A DNA stretch of 23,664 nt from Bacteroidota bacterium. Lineage in GTDB: Bacteria > Bacteroidota > Bacteroidia > Bacteroidales > PUMT01. The stretch is from NCBI GenBank assembly GCA_003567115.1, contig PXAP01000262.1, positions 1 through 23,664 on the forward strand. Reading direction: 5' to 3'. The notes beneath the pieces were generated by a model that ran no database searches, was not told where the DNA came from, and worked only from the letters and a program-made list of their open reading frames with translations. Positions 1 through 7,320 of the stretch are shown one piece after another. Position numbers and translations under genes: made by a program. Position 1 is the first letter of the stretch; each line of letters starts with the position of its first letter.

Positions 1-711
1 GGGAACAATGACTGCAATCATAACAACAAGCATCCCCAAAGTCAAAACAGGCAGTAGCTTTGATGCCAGCATCAGAGGATAATTTCTGGTAAAACCTGAA
101 GGTGAGTTAATGTACTTCAGAATGCTGACATGGTCCCCCCACTCCTCTTTGTATACCCTGCCGGTGGCAAGAAAATGCTGGCAGAAACCGGGCTTTTTGC
201 CCAGCTCCCTGAAAGTTTTCTGCCGCCGGGTTATTTCTGAGGCTCCGCCGGCAGGTTTAAGCAGCATTGTTGCCAGGGTATCTTTCCCCGAAAGGGTGCT
301 GCAGCGGTTTATGTAATGAAACAGGGAATCGGGGCCGAAAATATCAAGATCGTATGAATACTGATGATGAGGATCAATATAATCAGTTCCTTCATCAAAG
401 GATCTTAGGTTGCCCCTGAGCGCCTCTATCTCCTGCAGATTGATCTGAATCAGACATGATATATATCTGCTCTGTTTCTCAATGGCTGTGTGTCTTTTTA
501 CCAGAAACAAAAATGATGTAAGCAGCAGAATAAAGATCACGATCGCGAGCAAAAGATTCTCACTGAAAAAAACCAGGGGCAGAAAGACCATCAGAAAGAA
601 CAGTGCCAGCCTCAGAAAAACAAAAATACGCTGTCTGCGTTTAATCTTCTTTAATTGATCTGAATACCCGGCATGCTTTTTTTTATAAAAATTAAGAACA
701 GTATCCGGCAT
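1..711 (-). CDS. Membrane-anchored MutS-like protein, N-terminal part (partial)
   Basis: The frame starts at ATG 709-711 (minus) and stays open for 237 codons to the window edge, so the C-terminal part is missing. Hydrophobic segments lie at about residues 29-49, 52-72 and 215-237, with a basic N-terminus (KKIKRRQR). Residues about 118-152 (YSYDLDIFGPDSLFHYINRC followed by a TLSGKDTLATML-like stretch) resemble the MutS core/lever domain as it appears in the Bacteroidota MutS-related membrane proteins of roughly 600 residues. In that family an ABC-type ATPase with Walker motifs follows; it would lie outside the window. It is not canonical MutS, since the mismatch-binding domain is absent from the N-terminus. 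It lies 69 bases downstream of the plsC-like gene on the same strand and has no obvious promoter of its own, so the two are probably cotranscribed. The family assignment rests on recalled motif similarity; the role is unknown. Confidence 0.72.
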   Translation of the reverse strand, partial: MPDTVLNFYKKKHAGYSDQLKKIKRRQRIFVFLRLALFFLMVFLPLVFFSENLLLAIVIFILLLTSFLFLVKRHTAIEKQSRYISCLIQINLQEIEALRGNLRSFDEGTDYIDPHHQYSYDLDIFGPDSLFHYINRCSTLSGKDTLATMLLKPAGGASEITRRQKTFRELGKKPGFCQHFLATGRVYKEEWGDHVSILKYINSPSGFTRNYPLMLASKLLPVLTLGMLVVMIAVIVP

Positions 712-780
712 ACTACAACTTCTCTATAACTTTATCGGTTACCAGGCAAGAGTAACCCGTTTAACAGTAAACCTGTAATT
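712..780. other. Short intergenic region with two small inverted repeats
   Basis: This is the gap between the plsC-like gene and the MutS-like gene. It holds GGTTAC (737-742) and GTAACC (752-757) around a 9-nt loop, next to GTTTA (759-763) and TAAAC (768-772) around a 4-nt loop. Neither is followed by a clear T-run on the minus strand, so readthrough into the MutS-like gene is likely. Confidence 0.3.
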
Positions 781-1521
781 TTACCCCGTCCGTCTCATTT
801 CCGCCAGGGCCGACTCCATGATACCGCGCACTTTATCGGTTAACTCCCGGGAATCCATATCCCTGAACTCATCGGGCATCAGAGGGTTCAGAACCTTAAC
901 ATTTATGGTGGTTTTTTCCCGGATTACAAATCCTTTCCTGGGCAGTGCCCTGCCGGTACCATCGAGTATTATCGGCAATACGGGACATTCCATCTGCAGC
1001 GCGAGCCTGAAAGCCCCTTCCTTGAATTTGCCGGGATTACCATCTGCTGAGCGTGTACCTTCGGGAAAGATCATTATCGAACTTCCCTGTTCGATATGAC
1101 GGCGGCAATCACGCATCATTTTGGCAAAACTTTTCCTGCTGGCACGGTCCAGAACAACATACCGGTTGAGCATCATATTCCACCCGACAAACGGGATATA
1201 AAGATTCTCCCTTTTTGACACCCATTTAAAATGGAAAAACAGGTAATGTATAACGATAATGTCGAGCATGGACTGGTGATTGGAAACCGCAACATAAACC
1301 TGCGAAGGATCAATCTTCTCCCTGCCCTCAACCTGTATTCTCCAGAATGGATTAAGCCACAAATAGAGAGAACCCCAAAAGCATGAATAACGGTGCTGCA
1401 GCCAGAGCCTCCTGTCAAAAGGAAATGTAAAAACCCACAAAATAACCGCCCCGATAAAAATTACAATGCACGATAAAACGATAAAAATCCAGTATAATAT
1501 GGAAAAAAGAATAAACCACAT
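781..1521 (-). CDS. plsC: 1-acyl-sn-glycerol-3-phosphate acyltransferase (PlsC/LPLAT family)
   Basis: A 246-residue protein expected to acylate lysophosphatidic acid to phosphatidic acid at the inner membrane. An N-terminal hydrophobic segment spans about residues 3-33. The catalytic HX4D motif is seen as NHQSMLD (81-87; His82 and Asp87), and the substrate-binding block as FPEGTRS (152-158). A third conserved-looking block, CPVLPIIL (179-186), is also present. Length is normal for the family. The ATG at 1521 directly precedes the membrane segment and is preceded by AT-rich DNA, so it is a reasonable start. The family includes other acyltransferases (ornithine-lipid or lyso-aminolipid types) that motifs alone cannot exclude. 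It is probably the first gene of a two-gene unit with the MutS-like gene downstream. Confidence 0.88.
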   Translation of the reverse strand: MWFILFSILYWIFIVLSCIVIFIGAVILWVFTFPFDRRLWLQHRYSCFWGSLYLWLNPFWRIQVEGREKIDPSQVYVAVSNHQSMLDIIVIHYLFFHFKWVSKRENLYIPFVGWNMMLNRYVVLDRASRKSFAKMMRDCRRHIEQGSSIMIFPEGTRSADGNPGKFKEGAFRLALQMECPVLPIILDGTGRALPRKGFVIREKTTINVKVLNPLMPDEFRDMDSRELTDKVRGIMESALAEMRRTG

Positions 1522-1793
1522 AAAAATCCACCGTTATTTATCTGTAATTAAATATCATCCTGAAGGGATATATTTATTGCTAAAATAATATATTTTTTAT
1601 TTGTACAGTCCGGATTGCATTATCATTATGCAAAAAATCAGCATTGCATTATTGACCTCCTGACGGAGGGAGAGTGTTTTGATGCTGCTGTGCCGGTTCA
1701 TATCTTGTGTATAAAAAGATAATTCCCGGCGTTGCTGCATGAGAAGTCTTTTTCTACATTTGTTAACATTATAACCCACTAAATCCTTTCCAT
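1522..1793. other. Divergent intergenic region, AT-rich
   Basis: These 272 bases separate the plsC-like gene (minus) from the GH130-like gene (plus). A small perfect inverted repeat, CCTCC TGAC GGAGG, sits at 1656-1669. A plausible plus-strand promoter lies at 1731-1762 (separate entry). An open frame of 60 codons on the minus strand (1597-1779) has no recognisable features and is not called. I found no exact TAnnTTTG box facing plsC. Confidence 0.5.
1731..1762 (+). promoter_or_regulatory. Predicted Bacteroidota promoter for the GH130-like gene
   Basis: GTTG (1731-1734), a 20-nt spacer and TACATTTG (1755-1762) match the Bacteroidota consensus TTTG-N19-21-TAnnTTTG, with one mismatch in the upstream box. 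The start codon at 1794 lies 31 bases after the -7 box, so the leader would be short. Confidence 0.5.
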
Positions 1794-3254
1794 ATGAGAA
1801 TCCCCGTCAACAGAAAAGAAAACCGGTTTATGCCCGATCCCCGCAGGGTGATAATCCGCTATTTTGACAATGGCATAGACCGGACTATTGCTTTGGTTGA
1901 GCGGGTTCTGGCTATGCCGGAAGAAGATGCAGAATCTGCCCTGATGCACACGCTAAGAGAGTTTTGCAGAAGGCACAGAAATATTACCAATGTGTTTAAT
2001 ACCCACTATTCAAGGGTTAAATCGCAGATGGATTCACTTAAAATTCCCCTCACAGGTCTTTCAGAAGAAAAAAAGCTGCTGCTCGGTTCATTTTTTTCAC
2101 TGGAGTATTCCATTGAATCGGCAGCATTTTTTAACCCTTCAATGGTGGAATCACCCGATCAGACCGGACTGGAAAAGGGAAGCATAAGAATAATAGTGAG
2201 CTTTCGGGCTACGGGAGAAGGCCATATTTCATCCATTGTATTCCACTCCGGCATTATAGACAGTGAGGGGGATATGCATTTTGAAAAATCTGACCGTTAT
2301 ATTGAAGAAGCAGAAATGATTAAAAGATATACATATATTAAAAGCTCTTTTGCCAGTAAGCTCAGGGAGATGAGCCTGCCGGACGATATAATCGAAAATG
2401 TAATGAACCGGCTCGGCGATGAATTCATATATGGTGAATTGCTTGCAGCGATAAAACAAACCCGCGAAGAAAACAACAAATCGGCCGAAAAGCAACAGGC
2501 TATAGAAGAAATTATCTGGCTTGCAGATTCACATTATGAAGTCAGATTCTCAAGAGACACCCATATCTCCGAGAGGGTTATCTTTCCGGTTTCCTATACG
2601 GAAAGAAAAGGAATTGAAGATGCCCGTTTTGTAAAATTTACCGGTGACAACGGTCAGACAGATTATTATGCCACCTATACCGCCTATGACGGAAATACCA
2701 TACTTCCCAAACTTCTATGGACACGCGACTTCTGCCACTTCACCGTAAAGCCTCTTCACGGACAGGGAGCCCAGAATAAAAATCTTGCCCTGTTCCCCAG
2801 GAAAATAAACGGCAAATATGCAATGCTTTCCAGAATAGACGGAATAAATACCTTCATTGGCTTTTCTGATAAAATAAACCTCTGGGACGAACCTGTCCTG
2901 CTCCAGGCTCCCAAACACTTCTGGGAATTTATCCAGATAGGTAACTGCGGCTCGCCGATAGAAACATCAGAAGGCTGGCTGGTCATTACCCATGCAGTGG
3001 GACCGGTACGCCAGTATGGCCTGAGCGCCACCCTGCTCGACCTGGATGATCCTACCAGGGTAATCGGCCGCCTCAATGACCCCCTTATTATACCAAATGA
3101 TGAAGAAAGGGAAGGCTATGTTCCCAATGTGGTATATTCCTGCGGGGCAATGATACACAACAATGAACTGATCATCCCGTACGGGCTTTCCGATACGGGC
3201 GCCGGGTTTGCCTCGGTTAACATGAACGAACTGCTCGCCGAACTGAAGTCCTGA
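1794..3254 (+). CDS. GH130-like glycoside phosphorylase/hydrolase with N-terminal extension
   Basis: A 486-residue protein. Residues about 250-486 resemble the five-bladed propeller of GH130, a family of beta-1,2- or beta-1,4-mannoside phosphorylases and mannosidases. Visible motifs are GIEDARF (273-279), where Asp276 aligns with the catalytic acid of the family's EDPR motif, NKNLALFPRK (328-337), GWLVITHAV (394-402) and YGLSDTGAG (463-471). Residues 1 to about 240 form a largely helical, charged extension with no motif I recognise. No signal peptide is visible, so it should be cytoplasmic. ATG 1794 follows a predicted promoter; an in-frame ATG at 1830 (MPDPRR) is an alternative start. It converges on a GT4 glycosyltransferase, which fits a shared role in a mannose-type glycan or glycoside, but that is inference. 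Substrate and whether it is a phosphorylase or hydrolase cannot be read from the sequence. Confidence 0.72.
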   Translation: MRIPVNRKENRFMPDPRRVIIRYFDNGIDRTIALVERVLAMPEEDAESALMHTLREFCRRHRNITNVFNTHYSRVKSQMDSLKIPLTGLSEEKKLLLGSFFSLEYSIESAAFFNPSMVESPDQTGLEKGSIRIIVSFRATGEGHISSIVFHSGIIDSEGDMHFEKSDRYIEEAEMIKRYTYIKSSFASKLREMSLPDDIIENVMNRLGDEFIYGELLAAIKQTREENNKSAEKQQAIEEIIWLADSHYEVRFSRDTHISERVIFPVSYTERKGIEDARFVKFTGDNGQTDYYATYTAYDGNTILPKLLWTRDFCHFTVKPLHGQGAQNKNLALFPRKINGKYAMLSRIDGINTFIGFSDKINLWDEPVLLQAPKHFWEFIQIGNCGSPIETSEGWLVITHAVGPVRQYGLSATLLDLDDPTRVIGRLNDPLIIPNDEEREGYVPNVVYSCGAMIHNNELIIPYGLSDTGAGFASVNMNELLAELKS

Positions 3255-3333
3255 ACACTTCTGCTGTGCAGCAAACTTGCAGCAACCATATGCTGCCAAC
3301 CTCCAAAATTCACCGGTATATCCCTGCTGCATA

Positions 3334-3370
3334 AAAGCATCCGCACCGGGTATCCGGGACGGATGCGTTT
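3334..3370. terminator. Probable bidirectional terminator
   Basis: Between two convergent stop codons lies GCATCCG (3337-3343) paired with CGGATGC (3360-3366), enclosing an inner CCGG/CCGG stem with loop GTAT (3346-3357). It is flanked by AAAA (3333-3336) and TTT (3368-3370). Read on the minus strand the stem is followed by TTTTAT, so it best suits the GT4 gene. On the plus strand the T-run is shorter. Confidence 0.7.
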
Positions 3371-3381
3371 ATGCCGGGCTT

Positions 3382-4392
3382 TTACCCCAGGATCTTCTGG
3401 TAAACATCCAGGTAACCGGCTGCCATCCGCTCAAGGCTGAAATTTGCCATTGCCCTCTCCCTGCAATGGTGCCGGTACAATTCACCTGTATGCCCGACCA
3501 GCCTGGCAGCCTCCTCAACAGAGCCGGCAAGGAATCCCGTTCTGCCATGGCTGATCAGCTCGGGCATCGACCCGCGGTTGAACGCTATTACCGGGGTACC
3601 GCAAAACATAGCCTCCGCCACACTCAGTCCGAACGGCTCCTCGAAATTGACCGGATGCAAAAGGGCCAGAGCACCCCCAAGCAGTGCATCCCTCTTTTCA
3701 GGGCCCGCACTGCCAAGGTAAACAACCCGGTCGCCGTCAATGTACGGCTCTACCTTCTCCCTGAAATAGGGTTCATCCTGTACAATGCCTGCAATCAACA
3801 GCTTCATCTTTGCCAGCCGGGCTATCTGAATCGCCTCGTAAGCGCCCTTGTCGTGGTGGATGCGGCCGAAGAACAGCAGGTAATCGCCATGGTCCTCCCT
3901 GAAGGTGAACTGCGACGGATCAATACCGTTGTAAACGGTTGCAATGTATTCAAGCTCGCTGCTTCGGTCGGAGTTGCTTATTGAAACGTAATGAACCCTG
4001 TCGTTATACCTCCTGTAAACGGGAATTATCTTCGGCGACGAGAAGCCGTGGATAGTGGTCACTATCGGTGTGGTGACCAGACGCGACCAGGCCAGCGGCA
4101 AAAAATCGAAATTATTGTGGATAAGGTCATATTCCCCGGCCCTCTCCATCAAACAGGATATATGCATGCACTCGGCCACCTTGGCATCGGCCGTTTTATC
4201 CTCCTCGTAGCCTTTTTCAATTATATATTCAAGCTTCCCGGGGTTCCCGGAGTCGCCGGTTGCATAAAGTGTCACATCCACTCCCAGTGCCGCCACGCCG
4301 CTGGCAATATTCCATGCCACCTGCTCCCAGGGTCCGTAATGCCTGGGCGGGGTACGCCATGCTACAGGGGAGAGAAGGGCAAGTTTGATCAT
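3382..4392 (-). CDS. GT4-family glycosyltransferase
   Basis: A 336-residue GT-B retaining glycosyltransferase. The N-terminal domain opens with MIKLALLSPVAWRTPPRHYG, where the Tyr-Gly-Pro-Trp-Glu stretch is the usual GT4 acceptor/donor loop. The C-terminal domain carries FFGRIHHDKG (about 174-183) and EEPFGLSVAEAM with the paired glutamates of the EX7E signature, then GTPVIAFNRGSMPELI. No membrane segment or signal peptide is visible. The start at 4392 begins directly at the first Rossmann strand, as is normal. It is transcribed away from mutS2 across a 102-base gap and ends at a probable two-way terminator facing the GH130-like gene. A GT4 beside a GH130 protein suggests mannoside metabolism, but donor and acceptor are unknown. 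Confidence 0.85.
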   Translation of the reverse strand: MIKLALLSPVAWRTPPRHYGPWEQVAWNIASGVAALGVDVTLYATGDSGNPGKLEYIIEKGYEEDKTADAKVAECMHISCLMERAGEYDLIHNNFDFLPLAWSRLVTTPIVTTIHGFSSPKIIPVYRRYNDRVHYVSISNSDRSSELEYIATVYNGIDPSQFTFREDHGDYLLFFGRIHHDKGAYEAIQIARLAKMKLLIAGIVQDEPYFREKVEPYIDGDRVVYLGSAGPEKRDALLGGALALLHPVNFEEPFGLSVAEAMFCGTPVIAFNRGSMPELISHGRTGFLAGSVEEAARLVGHTGELYRHHCRERAMANFSLERMAAGYLDVYQKILG

Positions 4393-4441
4393 TGACCTGG
4401 TTTTTATATTAAACTAAAAAACCCTTATAATTTATGATTAT

Positions 4442-4456
4442 ACCGGATCCTCCGGT
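4442..4456 (-). terminator. Small hairpin downstream of mutS2, weak terminator candidate
   Basis: ACCGGA (4442-4447), TCC, TCCGGT (4451-4456) is a perfect 6-bp inverted repeat with a 3-nt loop in the gap between mutS2 and the GT4 gene. On the minus strand it is followed by ATAATCATAAATTA rather than a true T-run. It may reduce readthrough or do nothing. Confidence 0.3.
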
Positions 4457-4494
4457 TATTCTAACCTGACAAAACAACCATCCGGCAGATCGGA

Positions 4495-7023
4495 CTAACC
4501 CTCCAGCTCCACAACGGTGATGCCCGGGCCTCCGAACCTGATATCTTCATCTTTGAAAGATCGCACCGGCGGAACGGTTGCAAGGTAATCGCGTATGATC
4601 TGCCGAAGTATGCCGTTTCCCTTGCCGTGAAGTATCTTCACCTCGGCAGCCCCCACCATAAGCGCATCATCGATCAGCCTGCTCACCACATCGAGCGCTT
4701 CATCAGCCCGCATGCCCCGGACATCCCTCTCCGACCTGAAACTGAGCTTCCTGTCCCTTATACGCTGAAGGGTCGAACCACCCGCACCACCGGCTGCACT
4801 GACCCCGGACCCCGCGCCTTTCTGTATCTTCCCGGCCTCTCCCCGGCTCAGTTTTTCCAGCCTGCTCTCCTTTACAGTGGTTATCATGTTGCCGAAAGCC
4901 ACCACAATATTTTTGCCGCTAACATCGATCACCTCACCGGCAACATCGCGCCCGGCAACCCTTACATAATCGCCTGTTCTGATAATCCCGTCTTCCTTCG
5001 TCTTTTTTTCTCCTTCACCTCCGGGGACCGGAGACACGCCCTCCTCACTCTCCTTCCTCTTCCTGATCCTCTCCTTTTCAGCCCTGACCCTCTTCATTTT
5101 TCGCTCCACAGCCGCTTCTCCTCCGGCACCTTCACCCTTTTCAACCTTGTCCTTTAACTCCTCCAGATTCCCCCGTGCAGCTTTTGTCCTCTCCTTTTCG
5201 GCCCGGGCCTCCTTTATCTCCCTGATCGTGTTCTCAATCCTCTTGTTAACCGTGTCAAGCAGGGTCTTTGCCTCTTCCCTGGCCTTAGCCACGATCTCCT
5301 TCCTTTCGGAACGGGCCTCTTCCAGCTGCCTCTCATACCGCTCCAGTTCATTCTCCAGCTTCTTCTCCAGCTGACGTATACTCCTTCGCTTCCTGTCCCA
5401 GTAATGCTTATCCCTTATGATATCCTTCAGGTGCCTGTCGAAGTTAATATGCTTTTCACCCACCCTGTCCGACGCCGATTGCAGTATATCCTCCGATATC
5501 CCTGTCTTTCGCGCTATCTCAAAGGCGAAAGAGCTTCCCGGCTTGCCTGTCTCCAGCCTGAAGAGCGGTTCCATACCGCCGGTGTCGAACATCATCGCAC
5601 CGTTGATTATTCCACTTGTTGACGCTGCAAAGTGCTTCAGGTTGGTATAGTGGGTGGTTATTATCCCCCGGGTGCCCCTGCGGTTGAGCTCCTCCAGAAT
5701 TGCCTCGGCAATGGCACCCCCGATCATCGGTTCGGTACCGGCGCCAAACTCGTCGATAAGTACCATCGTCCGGGGACCGCTTTCGCGGATGAAATATTTC
5801 ATGTTCACCAGGTGGGAGCTGTAAGTACTGAGGTCATTCTCTATACTCTGCTCATCACCTATGTCGATAAAGATGCCCTCAAAGATGCCCGCCTCCGAAT
5901 TCTCCGACATGGGCACCAGCATGCCGCACTGAAGCATGTACTGCAGCAGCCCCACCGTCTGCAGACACACCGACTTGCCTCCGGCATTTGGCCCGCTTAT
6001 AACCAGAATGCGGTCCTCACCGTCCAGTTCAATATCGAGCGGCACGGTCTCCCTTTTTTCGCGGGAAAGCGCAAGCCAGAGCAAAGGGTGCAGGGCCTGT
6101 TTCCATTTCAAAACAGACTCCCTGCGAAGTACCGGTTTAATTCCTCCCACCTTTTTGGCAAACAGTGCCTTGGCCCTTATGAAGTCAATAAGTCCGAGAT
6201 ACCTGAACACCCCAAGCAGCTCGTCCAGGTAGGGGCGCAGGGCATCTGCAAAATCCCTGAGTATCCTGTTGACCTCCCTGCGCTCGGCATACTCCAGCTC
6301 CCTTATCTCGTTGTTCAGCTCCACCACCTCGGCCGGCTCTATATAAGCGGTCTTCCCGCTGGCCGACTCGTCGTGTACAAAACCTTTGATTCTCCGCTTC
6401 ATGGAGGCGTTAACGGGTATCACCAGCCTGCCGTCCCTTACTGCCACTCCGGCATCCGGTTCAGCCAGCCCTTCACTGTGAGCCTTTTTCATTATCGACT
6501 GAATTCGCTTGGAGACCGATCCCTTCCTGCCGGCAATATTTCGCCTTATACCAAGCAGCTCCGGCGAGGCGTTGTCCTTTATGCTCCCATCCCTGGCAAG
6601 CAGAGCAGAAAGCCTGTCTCTTACAAATGGCGGCACTGGCGATATGGCCGACAGTTCAGTCAGAAGGGGGTACTGTTCCGCATTTCTGCCCCTGAACCAG
6701 TTTATAATCGCCCTTGCCGTGTCGAGCGACCGTTGCAGATCCCAAAGCTCTCCCGCCTCCATAAAGGTGCCCTCTGCCCTCAGCTTTTTAAGTCCCGGGG
6801 TGGCATCGGCAATATGCCCCAGCGGAAAATCACCTCCAAAAAAAAGTATATGGCTAAACTCACCGGTCTGCCGCAACCGCAGGTCTATATCTTCAAAGTC
6901 GGTCAGAAACCTCATCTTGCCGGCATGCTCCCTGCCGGGATTGCTGATGCAAAGCTCTTCCACCATGGAGCGTATGGTGGTAAAACCTGTCTTATGGTCA
7001 AAACTTTCAGGATAGATCATCAT
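4495..7023 (-). CDS. mutS2: Endonuclease MutS2 with C-terminal Smr domain
   Basis: An 842-residue MutS2. It lacks the mismatch-recognition domain of MutS, as expected. Order of parts: core/lever domain about 1-320; ATPase with Walker A GPNAGGKS (344-351), the STYSSHLVNMK stretch (399-409) and Walker B MVLIDEFGAGTEP (420-432) followed by TTHY (456-459); a highly charged coiled coil about 540-660; a KOW-like segment near 681-724 (GDYVRVAGRDVAGEV); a Gly/Ala-rich linker about 736-750; and Smr from about 765 with DVRG (767-770) and HGKGNG (799-804). In other bacteria MutS2 suppresses recombination or acts on collided ribosomes via Smr; which applies here is unknown. The Leu that normally precedes DxRG is Arg here. 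A second Met at residue 2 is an equally possible start. Confidence 0.95.
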   Translation of the reverse strand: MMIYPESFDHKTGFTTIRSMVEELCISNPGREHAGKMRFLTDFEDIDLRLRQTGEFSHILFFGGDFPLGHIADATPGLKKLRAEGTFMEAGELWDLQRSLDTARAIINWFRGRNAEQYPLLTELSAISPVPPFVRDRLSALLARDGSIKDNASPELLGIRRNIAGRKGSVSKRIQSIMKKAHSEGLAEPDAGVAVRDGRLVIPVNASMKRRIKGFVHDESASGKTAYIEPAEVVELNNEIRELEYAERREVNRILRDFADALRPYLDELLGVFRYLGLIDFIRAKALFAKKVGGIKPVLRRESVLKWKQALHPLLWLALSREKRETVPLDIELDGEDRILVISGPNAGGKSVCLQTVGLLQYMLQCGMLVPMSENSEAGIFEGIFIDIGDEQSIENDLSTYSSHLVNMKYFIRESGPRTMVLIDEFGAGTEPMIGGAIAEAILEELNRRGTRGIITTHYTNLKHFAASTSGIINGAMMFDTGGMEPLFRLETGKPGSSFAFEIARKTGISEDILQSASDRVGEKHINFDRHLKDIIRDKHYWDRKRRSIRQLEKKLENELERYERQLEEARSERKEIVAKAREEAKTLLDTVNKRIENTIREIKEARAEKERTKAARGNLEELKDKVEKGEGAGGEAAVERKMKRVRAEKERIRKRKESEEGVSPVPGGEGEKKTKEDGIIRTGDYVRVAGRDVAGEVIDVSGKNIVVAFGNMITTVKESRLEKLSRGEAGKIQKGAGSGVSAAGGAGGSTLQRIRDRKLSFRSERDVRGMRADEALDVVSRLIDDALMVGAAEVKILHGKGNGILRQIIRDYLATVPPVRSFKDEDIRFGGPGITVVELEG

Positions 7024-7039
7024 AAATTGCCTGGATATG

Positions 7040-7071
7040 CAAATTTAATACGATTCCCGGATATTACCCAA
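7040..7071 (-). promoter_or_regulatory. Predicted promoter for mutS2
   Basis: Read on the minus strand: TTGG (7068-7071), a 20-nt spacer, then TAAATTTG (7040-7047), an exact TAnnTTTG box. The mutS2 ATG at 7023 is only about 17 bases past the box, implying a very short leader. Confidence 0.55.
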
Positions 7072-7139
7072 CCGGCGAAAGCCTGCATGAATATGCCGGC
7101 TGCTCAGCTGATACCGTAAAAAGTACATTATCTGTTTTT

Positions 7140-7190
7140 GCAAACCGCAATCCTGTATGCTTTTGGAAAATTATTACCCCTCCGGTTTGC
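7140..7190. repeat. Spaced inverted repeat overlapping the metG promoter
   Basis: GCAAACCG (7140-7147) and CGGTTTGC (7183-7190) are perfect 8-base inverted arms separated by 35 bases. The right arm contains the TTTG -33 box of the predicted metG promoter, so it could be a paired operator site. It could also be chance. Confidence 0.35.
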
Positions 7191-7217
7191 GGTCTATGGC
7201 TAAAAAAACTATTTTTG
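7186..7217 (+). promoter_or_regulatory. Predicted metG promoter, full consensus
   Basis: TTTG (7186-7189), a 20-nt spacer and TATTTTTG (7210-7217) match the Bacteroidota consensus in both boxes and in spacing. Transcription would start near 7223, giving a leader of roughly 95-100 bases before the metG ATG. The leader holds the perfect palindrome GGCGGCATGCCGCC (7247-7260). Confidence 0.65.
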
Positions 7218-7320
7218 TGCATCCGGTAAAACGATCTGTCAGCGCCGGCGGCATGCCGCCCCCTAACTGGTCATTTGAGGAGTCCGGGCAATTTAATTTC
7301 AAAAAACCAAACAGCCAGTA

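Noticed and set aside
1656..1669. CCTCC TGAC GGAGG hairpin as a terminator
   Set aside because: The stem is only 5 bp with no adjacent T-run, and it lies between divergent genes where no transcript should end.
3277..3984. 235-codon frame antisense to the GT4 gene
   Set aside because: The GT4 frame carries clear GT-B motifs; this frame has none and starts in the terminator region.
5632..7119. 495-codon open frame antisense to mutS2
   Set aside because: It lies entirely opposite a certain gene with strong codon bias, its predicted protein has no recognisable domain, and it is Pro/Gln/His-rich, as expected of an antisense shadow.
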